Shown: piece by piece, positions 46,056-59,027 of the stretch
How positions within the stretch are numbered: the first letter of the stretch is position 1
How the letters are laid out: every line of letters begins with the position of its first letter
DNA from: Imbricaverruca yamaguchii
Taxonomy: Eukaryota > Arthropoda > Thecostraca > Neoverrucidae
Length of the DNA: 64,000 nt
Reading direction: 5' to 3'
Assembly (NCBI GenBank): GCA_034440575.1
Contig: JAOTOL010001549.1
Span: 265,001-329,000, forward strand
Notes under the pieces: model-generated
Database searches by the model: none
Told to the model about the DNA's origin: nothing
What the model saw: only the letters and a program-made list of their open reading frames with translations
Translations under genes and position numbers: made by a program

Positions 46056-46647
46056 AATAACAACTTGGGACAGTGGCTAAAACTCATGTGAACGGCAACA
46101 TGTAAAACTACCTTCAACTCGGATGATACCACACATTTGATGGCAGGAGAAAGATCGGGGAATATATTCCACATAAACGAAAATGGCAAGTAGATGGGAA
46201 GTAACCGTGACTGACCATCACGTATCGATCAGGTTGGTACCCTGATCAATGACAATAACACTCTGAACAACCGTCCTGGCCAATCGTACTTGCTATACAA
46301 CATGAACCAAAGAACTGTAATGGAACATCTGCGACCGGAAATAAAGCCAGCTTTCTGTCCACGATGGTATCGGTTACCGGCGCTCCGGATAAACAGGAAA
46401 TGGATTGAAATTAGTTCAACGAACACAGTTCAGACCTGTGAAGATTAATCCAAATCCAGTCCAAATGCAATGACAAGCAGTATCATAATATAGCTCCAAT
46501 CCGCTTGGAAATATTTCATTTATTACAGCAAGCAGAGTACCAATATAGCTTCGGGATGAATCTCAAATTTAATCCAACTAAAAAATTATTGTCGATACCA
46601 TATCCAATCTGAGACAAATCCAACGAAATCCGTCCGAATAACCAAAC
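46056..46647. other. AT-rich region 3' of the ankyrin exon
   Basis: No coding signal. It would be intronic if the donor at 46761 is used. Confidence 0.4.
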
Positions 46648-46962
46648 TCATGCTGTGCTATTCGGGATCTGCTGTACACGCCTTCCACTGACTAGCAAGT
46701 AAAACGGCCCGGGCCGAGTTCCGGTTGCAGCCGACACTGACTGGCGGAACAGGAGACTGACCTTGACCGGCGGATCTGCCTCGTCGCGATATCCCCGGAC
46801 GCTGCCGCTGCGACTACGCACCGAGCCGCGCGCCGAGCGTGGGCTCGTCTCGACGGACGAGCGGCTGACGCCGCCGGCGGCCAGCTCGTCCGGGCGCGCC
46901 TTATCACGGGCGAAGAGACGCGGGAAGCCGCGGCAGTGCAGCCGGCGGATGAGGCCCGGCTG

Positions 46963-46999
<37 letters not shown>

Positions 47000-48045
47000 G
47001 CAGCGCGCGGCTCGCGGCCCTGCTCGCCGGCCAGCCGCGCCGGCTGCACGGCCAGCGTGCCGATCAGACACTCGACCACGTGCGCCTGCAGGCCGGCCAG
47101 CGGCGCGTACAGCTGCGCCGCGCACACGCCGCAGTTGTTGGCGCGGTACACGGCGGCGCCCTTCTCGACCAGCTCGAACAGCACGTCCTCGTCGGGCTGG
47201 GCGCGGCACACGCACACGTGCAGCGGCGTGTTGCCGTACTCGTCGGCCACGTTGACGTCGGCGCCACCGCCGACCAGCTGCGCCACCGACTCGGCGTCCT
47301 CGGCCACCACGGCGGCGAACAGCGGCGGCAGGCGGCGCAGGTGCGCCGGCGAGCCGTACACGCTGGCGAACGTGCCCGGCTCGCCGGAGCGCGAGCGCAG
47401 CGCCGTCAGCGCCGTCGGCAGCGTCTTGTTGACGCGCAGCGGCGCGCGCGCCGGCCGCGCCGGTTCGTCGCCGGCCGGCCGGTGCGCGCCGCTACCGGCG
47501 GCGTCGTCGCCCGGCTCGGCGAACAGCGCGCGCGGGCTGATGCGCACCATCAGGTCGCGCAGCAGCAGGCTGTTCTGCTGGAGCATGGCCAGCGCGCGCG
47601 GGTGCTGCTCCTTGGCGAGCACGGCCGGCGCGTCGGCGCGCTCGCGGCCCGCCAGGTTGAAGCGCACGCTGGCGGCCGGTCGTGTGGTCGCAGCGGCGCC
47701 GACCAGCCGCTGTCCGACCGGCGGGCCGGCGCCGCCGCAGGCCGGCTGCTCTGGCCTGCCGCCGGGCTGGTCGGGCGCCGGCGCCAGCGCCGAGTCGCAG
47801 CTGGTGGTGCGCTCCGCCGGCTGGTGAGCGCCGGGCCCGGCCAGCGGGCGCGCAGCCTCGGCCGGCGGCGTCTCCTCATCCTGCGAGCGCCACCTGGTGG
47901 CGGCTCTCGGCGCCAACTGGCCCGTGTTGGGGTCGAAGCCGCGGCTCAGCAGCAAGCCGACCACCGAGTGGGCACACGCTTCCACCGCCAGCTGGAGAGG
48001 CTGTTGCAACACTGAAGGCAGCCAGCAGGTGTCCCCGTCCGGCAC
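46648..48045 (-). CDS. ankyrin-repeat protein, large GC-rich exon (open frame 465 codons)
   Basis: The minus-strand frame contains at least two adjacent ankyrin repeats: about residues 240-271 ([24 protein letters not shown]) and 272-304 ([25 protein letters not shown]). An N-terminal half repeat lies at about 16-40 ([25 protein letters not shown]). Between them is a Pro/Ala-rich linker; after them are an Ala run (348-361, from GCC repeats) and a Ser/Arg segment (394-418). Ankyrin repeats are protein-binding scaffolds, but the family is not recognised. The frame is probably one internal exon: acceptor TTCAG or AACAG near 48001-48013, donor AAG|GTCAGT ending the exon at 46762. Codons beyond the donor lose GC bias, so the printed ATG and stop may be artefacts. 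Third positions are overwhelmingly G/C. Opposite-strand frames here are shadows. Confidence 0.75.
46966..47008. repeat. GCC/GCG trinucleotide run encoding the poly-Ala tract
   Basis: About a dozen GGC (plus-strand) triplets followed by GCA triplets, within the ankyrin exon. Expansion-prone. Confidence 0.9.
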
Positions 48046-48084
48046 ACTGTGACAGCGGACGAATAATTACATTGGAGAGCGATA

Positions 48085-48722
<638 letters not shown>

Positions 48723-50024
48723 GGGGAGGGAGAAAGAGGGAGGAAAATTTCTGGCAGCTATTGAGTGTGTGTCTGAGTGAGCGGGAAGGTCAAAGAGTTG
48801 CAGGACAGATTCTGGTCGCCGGGATGAAAGCTTCGCCAGCGATACGATCGAAGGCATATGCATGTTCCTATCGGGCACGTGGTGATAAGGAGCACAGGGT
48901 ACACTTTATGTTCTGTCACTACGCGTTGCCCCGTCGCGTCGTGTTTTCCTCCGCCACATGCTTTCTTTGCTCCCTCTCTGCTATTCTCTACGATAGCATA
49001 GTGTAAAAACCTGACCTGGACGTGCCGTTTTGATAGGATGACACTTTTTGGAGTAGATTGGCAACTTAGATCCACAGCGAACACTGTAGAAGCTGAACAA
49101 ATACCCTAAGACAGATCTTCATTCCGAGGAAAACGGAAGCACATGCTTGCTAACAGTCCATGCGGTGCAGCTCAGTTGGTCAGAGCTCTACCTGTGTGGC
49201 TTCCCCTGTCCTGACAAGACTGAGACCTGGACACTGAGAACGCCAGTTTGCAATTGACCCGACAAGGCAGGACACACGTTAACCCGACTGTGTCGATATA
49301 TGGCGACAAGGTAAGCTCTCGGATTTACTGTCGTTCCACTGAAGCATGAAATATTCTGCTAGGATCCAAGCGACAATTTTTGTTTAACATTAGACCATGC
49401 TCCATAAACACACCCCATCAAAAATGTAGAATATAATATTTAGAAGCATTATCGCACATGCAGGGCTATGCAATCCCCTCGCATAAATCGAATCAAGGGA
49501 GCTAAATGTGAAATATGGGATGTACTAGTCGTGTCATTATTGCTTTTTTTGGCAGCCAATTACCAGGAAAAGCCCCACGATGTCTGAAATGTGGGTGCGT
49601 GTGCCGTCTGCCGAATCTGCGCGTGAGTGCCAAGCTTTGTCCTGACGGTTAGTGGGGTAATGACAAACGCATTTGCTGCCGCTCCCGGTGAACTTTCAAG
49701 CCGTTGAACAGATTACATCAACTATTAATTGGCAAGACTCAATCGATGCTCCACAGGACATCACTGAGTCGAAGAGTCGAAACTTACCTGTCATCACTTC
49801 TAGCTTTAGTATGCTGCACCTGAAAAGAAAAGAAAAAAAACATTTCACATGTCAGGGACCGTGACAATATGCTAGCATCTCTGCATGGTGCAGTAGTATC
49901 AACATATATTAGAATCTCACAGATCTAAGTGCATCCGGATAATACTCAGGAGAAAAGGACTGATGAAATGATAGATCGGCTAAGGCTCAGGGAGCTGGTG
50001 ACGCACAGGGCTGAAGAAGTGATA
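48723..50024. other. intergenic with a possible tRNA-like relic
   Basis: At about 49159-49260, GCTCAGTTGGTCAGAGC is an excellent pol III A box of tRNA type, but no good B box follows (only GAGACCTGGAC). It may be a decayed SINE head. Nothing else is supported. Confidence 0.3.
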
Positions 50025-50545
50025 TACCGGCCAGGACTGAAGAGGACACAGACCGACTAGGACTGAAGAGGACACAGACCGACTAGGACTGAAGAGGACA
50101 CAGACCGGCCAGGACTGAAGAGGAGATAGATCGGTGGCCAGGACTGAAGAGGACACAGACCGGTCAGGACTGAAGAGGAGATAAACCGGATAGGATTTAA
50201 AAGGAGACAGACCAGCTAGGACTGAACAGGATACAGACCGACTAGGACTGACGAGAACATAGATCGGCTAGGACTGAAGAGACACAGACCGGTTAGGACT
50301 GAAGAGAATACAGACCGACTAGGACTGAAGAGGACATATACCGGCCAGGACTGAAGAGGACATAGACCGGCGGCCAGGACTGAAGAGGACACAGACCGGC
50401 CAGGACTGAAGAGAAGATAAACCGGCTAGGACTGAAAAGGAGATAGACCAGCTAGGACTGAACAAGACACAGACCGACTAAGACTGAATGAGAGATAGGG
50501 CGGCTAGGACTAAAGGGGATATAGGGCGGCTAGAACTCAATGTGT
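50025..50545. repeat. degenerate minisatellite of about 26 bp
   Basis: About 20 units of AGGACTGAAGAGGACACAGA followed by CCGGC or CCGACT. Substitutions and small indels throughout; best preserved at 50030-50160. Confidence 0.9.
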
Positions 50546-51717
50546 TGGTGATGCACAGGACAAGAGGAGACAGACCGACTATGACTCGGGGTGTTGGCGA
50601 AACGCGTCGTTGGCGCTATGGCTAAGGGTGTTGGTGATGTACGTTGTTGGCGCTTCGCCTTTCTTTGTCCTTGCCGTTTTCTGCCATCACTGGCTTGTAT
50701 CGAATAGCCACTCTAAATTTATTTTTGTTTTGTTTCTCTTTAACGTTTCGGTATGCTAGAAAAGTTGGCTGACTCAATGGAAAATCATAAACAGTGGCAC
50801 TACATGCACTGTTTTCGTGACCAACAGTGATGCGCGACGCTAGAAAAGTGATTTTGTGAATTTGTGAAGTGGACCGTTCAGTGGAAGCATATCGCGGAAC
50901 AAAGTGGATGCAGCCATCGGACAAGGTGGAATTGACCTCAATGCAACGACTGCGTCGATGTATGATGGTGTCAGATCATGATAAAAAAACTATAACGCCA
51001 CAAGCATGCACGAATATGAAAGATGAAGCCAATGTAATTTAACTGTACCAGGAAATGGTCAGTTGATTTCATTGCTACTACAAACACCTAAACAACAAAC
51101 GGACAGATATTGAAAACACTAGAACTGTACTAGGGCACATCGTAACCAATATAGCTGACCCTGGATATACTGTATATATTGCAAGGTTATACTAATAAAA
51201 CAGGTGCACGAAAAAATACAATCTTCGTAAACACTCACCTAAAACGGTTCAAGTCTGAAGGGATAAGTCATTAATAATCATCTGAAACGTTCTCCGGTGT
51301 ATTCAATGTATTTGAATAGTCGCAAGACTATTCGAGTTCATGGTCGGGACTAGTTCATGGTTATGGGTCCAATGACGTGTCTTGGAGTGCTACCTCCGAT
51401 TGCCTCCTCACACACGCATCAGGCATAGCAACGAGTTCTTTAGGACTAAGACCATCGTCGATCTTTTGTTCGTCAACTTGGTCTCGCTGAAACGTTTGAC
51501 ATCCTATCCCTAAATAATGCAATAAAGTTGGTCAAGCGAGAGATCAGTTCTGACTTAATTATTGGCGCGGGGGCTGCCGGGTGAAACACTCACTTTCCAA
51601 GAAATAATGAGTAAGAATGCGAAACATCAACTGCTGACGCCAAGGTGGAACATGTCCATACGGCACAACGTCGGTAATGGTGTGGACGCTTGGTGTTCAA
51701 CTAAAGTGAATTGGAAT
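50546..51717. other. AT-rich intergenic, no supported gene
   Basis: No feature recognised. Confidence 0.4.
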
Positions 51718-51800
51718 GAATTGAGTAGTCATAGTCGCGAATTGAATAGTCATAGTCGCGAGTTGAATAGTAATAGTCGCGAATTGAACAGTCATAGCGT
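51718..51800. repeat. 21-bp repeat, about four units
   Basis: AGTCATAGTCGCGAATTGAA plus T, repeated with small variation. Confidence 0.9.
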
Positions 51801-52592
51801 GGCTTCCACGTTATGACTATTAAGTATGCTACACTGCTTTATTAATTATTGTACGCTCTGGCCAGCTCCCACCCCACGACTACTCCATGCATTTTCATAC
51901 CGTGACACAGCCACGGCATGGCACAGCTTAAACTGCTCGAAATAGCCTTAACTCGCCGGGTGACATAGTACGTGCTGGGATTGTCAGCTTGGGTGGCCAT
52001 GGCGGCCAGTGATGTTGGCGTCGTAATATGTCTGAATATCCAGCTGGCGCCGACGTCAACTATGCTATTTTACGGCGCAGAAGAGCTCTCCGAGTCCGAA
52101 TGTTAAGCAGCTTGCGATCTTCAATTCGTCGCGCTCAAAAGGACGTCACTCGCACAAGTTCCGAATTAAGCTAGTCACATGTGGACGTATTTTACGAACA
52201 TCACTGACGAACGTAACCCAAGTCCTAAAGCACGTCCCAAGCCACGCACCACAGTCCTAAAACACGTTGCCATGTTTGTTGTATGTGTGGGGAGGCGGTC
52301 GGGGACAGCGCTCTCGCGCACATCCTTGGACCCAAGACCTGACACTTGTTGTGCATCTGCGAACTAGTACTCTTAACTCCCGAACTATCTTCGTACCGCA
52401 GGCAAACAGTCGGACGTGCGGCTGAACAGATGAGAGATTCCAGGCCAGGATCTTTCTCCCCGAGCCTCTTGTTGCCGCTCGTCCCAATACTCCATCCTAG
52501 CGTCATCTTGGGGAGCCAACGAAGCACGTCGTTTCGAGTAATCCCTGATAGTTGAATATCACAGATCAACGTGCCACAAGTGGCACACGCCG

Positions 52593-52633
<41 letters not shown>

Positions 52634-52964
52634 TAGACCCAATAATTCGTCGCAATTCCGTCGGATGCTCACCTGACGCACACAGCCGGGCCAACAACCG
52701 CTGCATCACCGGTGGGGCGGCTCAATCGGATTTCTTTCATCACGCGTCGCTCTACGCGGGAAAAGAACCGGACGGCGACGAGAAGCACAGGGGTGGCAGA
52801 TTACATTTCGTAGAGGTGGGAGCTTTGTGGTCAGCTACTGATGACGAGACCGCGTGATTTCACACGATAGGAGTGCGATGAAATTGACGGCGTCGCTCCT
52901 ATCGCGCGGCGGCCGCACCGTTCCAATATCGTCCGACGTCGGCGTGTGGGATCTCGCGCGCTAA
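51801..52964. other. intergenic with an (AT)n microsatellite at 52596-52631
   Basis: Just left of the AT run is GTGCCACAAGTGGCAC (7-bp arms). A stem CGATAGGAG...CTCCTATCG spans about 52865-52904, shortly before element C. No supported gene. Confidence 0.5.
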
Positions 52965-53910
52965 TTAACACTCGCACGTCCGGAGGTTCCGCGCCAACTT
53001 CGCATGTCCGGGTGGGGGGGGCAGATGTCTGTCCACCTAAAATCTCTAGAACTATGCTAGCTAGCGACAAACGGAAAACGGCGTTGGATAGCTGGTGACG
53101 GGCTCTATCGAAAGTGTTTCGGACATTTTTTTCGCTCAGGTCAACATTCAGGTCACTGGGTCATCATAGATCAAATTCGACCAGATCAGGTGGGACTCAG
53201 ATATTGGCACATGTCTCAGGGCCTGTAACAAGTAGAAACAAACGGCGAACGCTATTCGACGATTCTTGAAATGCGCTACCGACAATAGGCGATGTAATTT
53301 AATGTTAGGTCAACCGAAACTCAGGTCAAAGTAATGAAGGCATGACCTTAGACCAAGGTCATGAAGTCACCTAGGGAGGTCATGTCATGTATCAATCGAC
53401 ACGTCTTGGCGATACAAGCACAATGACGGTAATTTCAGCCGTCTAGCTCAATGCAGTGCGATATAATGCGCAGAAATGTGTAGTGATCTCAAGTGACCTC
53501 AGAGACCTTGGTGAGGTCACTAAGAAAAAATGTCAGCGGTAACATTGAGCATAACTTCCATCTACATGCCACAACCGCTATGAGATCATTTCGAGCGAAA
53601 ATATGTAACCGGGAAACATTTGTATATTTTGCCATAGCCCTATAATCTGGAAGCCATGGCCGCGACCTGACCTAAGGTCAATGCTACGCAAAAACCCGAT
53701 ATACATATTATGGTCCCTGATGAGATCGTGACATGTTATAAGTTTGAAATCAATCGCCCAACTATTGTGGAAGTTATGCCACCTAGAACTCCGAGTGTAG
53801 TTGAGTCACTTCGCCTGACCTGGTGACCTGACCTGAGACGACCCAGGATTAAAAATGTGTGAGGATATGCAGAAAAGGCAAATGAACAGCTATGCGAGGT
53901 TTGGCCTTGG
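52965..53910 (-). mobile_element. Element C: TTAA element in inverse orientation, truncated
   Basis: TTAA (52965-52968) then ACTCGCACGTCCGG, corresponding to the right end of element A. The alignment with A runs through the whole interior (for example the CAGGTCATG-rich centre and TTGGCGATACAAGCACAATG) and stops at 53910, about 75-80 bp short of where the other end should be. There the 33-bp array begins. The same short form as A, with the same internal deletion relative to B. Confidence 0.8.
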
Positions 53911-53917
53911 CCACCAC

Positions 53918-54075
53918 GCTGGTGTGGTGGCAGTCATATGAGGATACTACGCTCATGTGGTGGTAGTCATATGAGGATACTACGCTCATGTGGTGGTAGT
54001 CATATGAGGACACTACGCTCATGTGGTGGTAGTCATATGAGGACACTACGCTCATGTGGTGGTGGTCATAAAGGG
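53918..54075. repeat. 33-bp minisatellite at the break of element C
   Basis: Nearly five units of GTCATATGAGGAYACTACGC then TCATGTGGTGGTA. It starts within 10 bp of the truncation point of element C, so array growth may have followed the break. Confidence 0.93.
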
Positions 54076-54259
54076 ACATCACGTTCGCACTGTATTGGTC
54101 TCGGCTCGTTATCCCATGCAGCATGTGGGAACTACTGTGACTTGTGACTGTCATCATAGAAAAACACGTTAAATTGGAGCCGTCGTGCCAATGCGTAATG
54201 CATATGAATCTTAATACGGGATTGATCAGATGCAGTGCTGTGTTGAGTATTATTATGGG
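54076..54259. other. spacer
   Basis: Non-coding by inspection. Confidence 0.4.
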
Positions 54260-55101
54260 TAAGAAGAACACGTAAAATAACCTTATGCTCACATTACAAC
54301 AAAGAAATAAATACAAATTTGCACTGTATGTATTCCGGCCACGGACCTTCCTCAACAGTAAACAGTTAGCTTCAAAAGCCAAAAAAGTCACGCCAAGTGC
54401 ACTGTACTATCCTTACGTATCTATACTTCTGAGTGTCAGCGTTACAACTTCACGGCCCTGAACAAGGATAACTTGGGAGCGGTCGCGCTCCGACCACGCG
54501 CCGCGGCACTCACACAACGAGTGCCCGCCAAGCCCGTGCCGCCGCTCTGGCGGTATCACTCGGCGACATCCCATATTCCAAGTGCCGTGGCCGCTACCTA
54601 GATGTCGCGACTGCGCCACACAATACTACATCCACATCGTGACACTGCACAGTGATTCGCGTTCATTTTACATATCACAATATCTACATACTCGTCAAAT
54701 ACATGCACACACAAAACATAAGCCCATGTCAAGATGCATGATCCGACTAAGGCAATCATACCGCCTAAGCCACATACGGAACACAACCGCATCGACACAT
54801 AGACACGCACACACACCTGTATCTCAAGTTGACACATACATATACACACACGGATCATACATCTTGATGTGGCTCATGTTTTGTGTGTGTATGTATTTTA
54901 CGAGTATGTAGATATTGTGATATGTAACATGAAGGGGAATCCCTGTGCGATGTCCCGAAGTGCACTTGGCGTGCGTTTTCGGTCTTTGAAGCAAATGTTT
55001 GCTGTTGAGGAAGGCCCGTGGCCCAAATACATGCAATGCGAATTTGGATCTATTATTTTGTTGTAATATGAGCGTAATGCTAGTTTACGCGTTTTTCTTA
55101 A
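54260..55101. repeat. large imperfect inverted repeat (fold-back)
   Basis: Inner arms 54637-54744 and 54852-54958 are inverted copies of about 108 bp (roughly 85% by eye; shared core GAGTATGTAGATATTGTGATA). Outer arms 54260-54402 and 54959-55101 continue the match (GAGGAAGGYCCGTGGCC, TTTGTTGTAAT). The left side has an extra 234 bp (54403-54636) between its inner and outer arms. The spacer is 107 bp. Either a fold-back element or two repeat copies head to head. Confidence 0.75.
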
Positions 55102-56944
55102 TACGGGTTCGAAGCATGCATCACACTCATTCGCATGGCGTTGGACTTGATTTGGAGATCAGTGGCTTCTCTGAAGACAATCATATGTGCACTCTTCAAA
55201 TCATTTCAGCAATTCGCTATGTCCCACCAGAAACCCGAGCGCACAGAACGCCTCCATTTTTGTCTTGCCGGTTCGCTTGCGCGTGACCCAAAGCTTACCG
55301 TGTCGTGTATCGACCCTCGCCCACGGGGAGCAATTTGCCCGCCTTTGCGTTCCAAGAGGTGGTCATCACCTTCTCATCATGTCGACTTTAATCAATGCAG
55401 AAGCGAGGGTCTAAAAAACGCAGCGGTGCGTGCCTCGAGGCAAATCCAATACAAGCAAGTTTCCTAGTTCCAATCAAGCAGTGGCCGGTCCTGGGCCGGA
55501 CAAGGCATGACTACCAAGAGAAATTGAGTATCGGGAATTTCGACCGAGCCACGCTTGGAACCCGCTTAATATAAAGCCGATAATTAAGCACCATTGTGCA
55601 GTTTATGTCTGTAGACATCTAACCACGTTTCGTTTTACCTCGCAGCTGCAACATGCATGGTTAGCGGCCAGGGAAAATAAAAGCCACGGAGTTCACGGCA
55701 AGAAACCTACACAGCGGCTTGCAAACATTTACAAATGACTACGTTGCAAAGGTTAGCATACAATTCGATAAAAGTAGTCGCTGAGTTTTAATTCGTGTCG
55801 TAAGGAATTGTTCCAAAATGCAGTTCGGAACAACACCGTCATTCAAGGTTCAAACTAGATCGATCAGCACATTTGACGTTGAGAAGGTGGGACAACGTGG
55901 CATGCCAATCATTTCTGTCCACTAATTGCGATAAACCAAGCGAGAAAAACGACTTCGCTAATATGCACCAAAAATACCCTAATGAATGATGGGCTGGCAA
56001 ATTGAATATGACATGATTTTCTTCTTTGCAAGAAATTCAGCGACTGTATGACACTTATCAGGAAAGGAACGTCTAGAAACTCCATGAAAATATCAATGCT
56101 TTTTAGGTAAAGAATTAGTTGCATAGATTGAACTTTGGGACAGGTTGTGAAGTTCTCAAAATCGATTTGTCACTTAATATACATGGACGCCAAAATATTT
56201 CTAAAGTCATGATACCGGTGTTGAAACGTGACTAAAAACTAAGAACAATGGGATGTTGATGTACTTAGCAATGCTTAGTGTAAAATTGGTCTTCTCTCCT
56301 CCCTATGCTGGATAGACCGGTGAATTGTATGTCTTTATATTTTGCTCATGCCGGATGGGACACTTCAGTGTTGTGTGTTTGCATGTTGTAGTTTTGTTGC
56401 AGCCATATACCGAATTGAAGCCGAAAGAGCAACTTTCCGAACTGGGTCAGTGTAGGGCATTGATGTGCCTTGGCCTTGTAATTCATTTTAAGCATTTTAT
56501 GTGCCATCGATCAATAATCAACTACAGGCATGACGAAAATTGTAATACTCCAGTAGTTCTGTGCGAACTCCGGAGTTCCGTTGCGCTTTTCCAATTGTAC
56601 CCATGACTTACTGTAAATGCCGAAAATACCAATTGTTCCTTGTCCACCATCATTACCGAAGGAACTGGATCGGACGCACAAAGCAATCCAGGTGTTCAGA
56701 TCAGCTACTTGGCTTCAGGTACTATTGGGGAGAAAGTTTGGTTATGAGTGTTTTTATGAGAAGTTTATGAGAGGTTACTATTGAGTGTTGGTTATGTAGG
56801 AGCTAGACGCTTGAAGGGGTAAGTCAAACGAACGCCAACAACTGGTGAGGGTGAAAAAACGCTGGCTATTAGTGCGGGCAATATACTGGAAGAGGTCAAC
56901 GCAGGACACTGGCCGACACAAATTGGCAAGAGGCGAGATACTCA
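55102..56944. other. AT-rich intergenic, no supported gene
   Basis: No feature recognised. Confidence 0.4.
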
Positions 56945-57205
56945 TCGGTATATGGAGACAGAAGCAGGAACATTTACTTGCATATGGAAACAAGAAGCCG
57001 GATGCTCACCGGCACATGGAAACAAGAAGTGGGACACTCATTGGTATATGGAGACAAGAGGCGGGACGCTCACCGGTATATGAAAACTATGAGAGGAACG
57101 CTCATCGGTGTATGGAGACAAGAGGCAGGGTACTCACCGGTATATGGAGACGAGAGGCGGGACGCTCACAGGCATATGGAGACAAGAGGCGTGACATTCA
57201 CCGGT
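56945..57205. repeat. 32-bp degenerate minisatellite
   Basis: About eight units of TATGGAGACAAGAGGCGGGA followed by CGCTCACCGG, with substitutions. Similar decayed sequence extends to about 57400. Confidence 0.88.
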
Positions 57206-57749
57206 GAGATGAGAGCAGACACGGGAAAGCTCGCCAGAATGTCAAGAGCGAACACAGGGCACCCACTGGTAACTTGAAAGCACCGTCGGAACGCAGAAAA
57301 TATAGTAACACTCACTGGCAATTCAGGAGCCGAGGCGAGACACAGCAGATAGAGTGACACTCAATGGCAAGCTCGGAGCGGAGCCGAATACACTCACCGA
57401 CAACCTGTGGGCGTATGCGGCTATGATGGTGGAAACAGTGCTGCTGTCGTCTTCTTGAATCGCTTGCTCCAATCGGCGGGCGGCGCGCCACAAGCAGACG
57501 TACCTGTCGGAACAGCACAGGGCCTCAGTCTAGGCGCACTCTTATCACGGCCAGGTGGAGGTGTACTCGTGCCATGCATCGGAACCCACCTGATGGTGCA
57601 CTTACACCACGCACTGTCATGCACCACCACAGATATGCTCATGACGGCAAATTGGTCGCTTGCATCGCATCGTTTGCTTAAAACCACTGCAGGGAAGCGC
57701 ATGCGTGTGCCGACGCACCCGTGCACACCTTCTCATGTATCCTATTAAT
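57206..57749. other. spacer, no supported gene
   Basis: Decaying edge of the 32-bp array, then non-repetitive sequence. Confidence 0.4.
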
Positions 57750-58975
57750 ACCCAGTACGACACACACGGCCGGCTATACAGCCTCGACAGACACCCTACC
57801 CCTGCCCAGTACGACACACACGGCCGGATATACAGCCTCGACAGACACCCCACCCCTGCCCAGTACGACACACACGGCCGGATATACAGCCTCGACAGAC
57901 ACCCTACCCCTGCCCAGTACGACACACACGGCCGGATATACAGCCTCGACAGACACCCTACCCCTGCCCAGTACGACACACACGGCCGGCTATACAGCCT
58001 CGACAGACACCCTACACCTGCCCAGTACGACACACACGGCCGGCTATACAGCCTCGACAGACACCCTACACCTGCCCAGTACGACACACACGGCCGGATA
58101 TACAGCCTCGACAGACACCCTACCCCTGCCCAGTACGACACACACGGCCGGCTATACAGCCTCGACAGACACCCTACCCCTGCCCAGTACGACACACACG
58201 GCCGGCTATACAGCCTCGACAGACACCCTACCCCTGCCCAGTACGACACACACGGCCGGCTATACAGCCTCGACAGACACCCTACCCCTGCCCAGTACGA
58301 CACACACGGCCGGATATACAGCCTCGACAGACACCCTACACCTGCCCAGTACGACACACACGGCCGGCTTTACAGCCTCGACAGACACCCTACCCCTGCC
58401 CAGTACGACACACACGGCCGGATATACAGCCTCGACAGACACCCTACCCCTGCCCAGTACGACACACACGGCCGGATATACAGCCTCGACAGACACCCTA
58501 CCCCTGCCCAGTACGACACACACGGCCGGCTATACAGCATCAACAGACACCCTACCCCTGCCCAGTACGACACACACGGCCGGCTATACAGCCTCGACGG
58601 ACACCCTACCCCTGCCCAGTACGCACACACGGCCGGCTATACAGCATCGACAGACACCCTACCCTGCCCAGTACGACACACACGGCCGGCTATAAAGCCT
58701 CGACAGACACCCTACCCCTGCCCAGTACGACACACACGGCTGGCTATACAGCCTCGACGGACACCCTACCCCTGCCCAGTACGACACACACGGCCGGCTA
58801 TACAGCCTCGACAGACACCCTACCCCTGCCCAGTACGACACACACGGCCGGCTATACAGCCTCGACAGACACCCTACCCCTGCCCAGTACGACACACACG
58901 GCCGGCTATACAGCCTCGACGGACACCCCACCCCTGCCCAGTACTACACACACGGCCGGATATACAGCGTCACAC
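57750..58975. repeat. 54-bp minisatellite
   Basis: About 22 highly uniform units (CAGTACGACACACACGGCCG, TATACAGCCTCGACAGAC, ACCCTACCCCTGCC). The period equals 18 codons, so frames up to 475 codons are open on the plus strand and about 246 on the minus. Small indels at 58624 and 58665 shift the frame. Uniformity indicates recent homogenisation. Not considered coding. Confidence 0.97.
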
Positions 58976-59027
58976 AATAATGACAATATTATCATGTACT
59001 TTGATATTTTATATTTTCATAATTGCT

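Noticed and set aside
46763..48015. Long plus-strand frames opposite the ankyrin exon
   Set aside because: Shadow frames caused by high GC content; only the minus frame shows ankyrin consensus residues.
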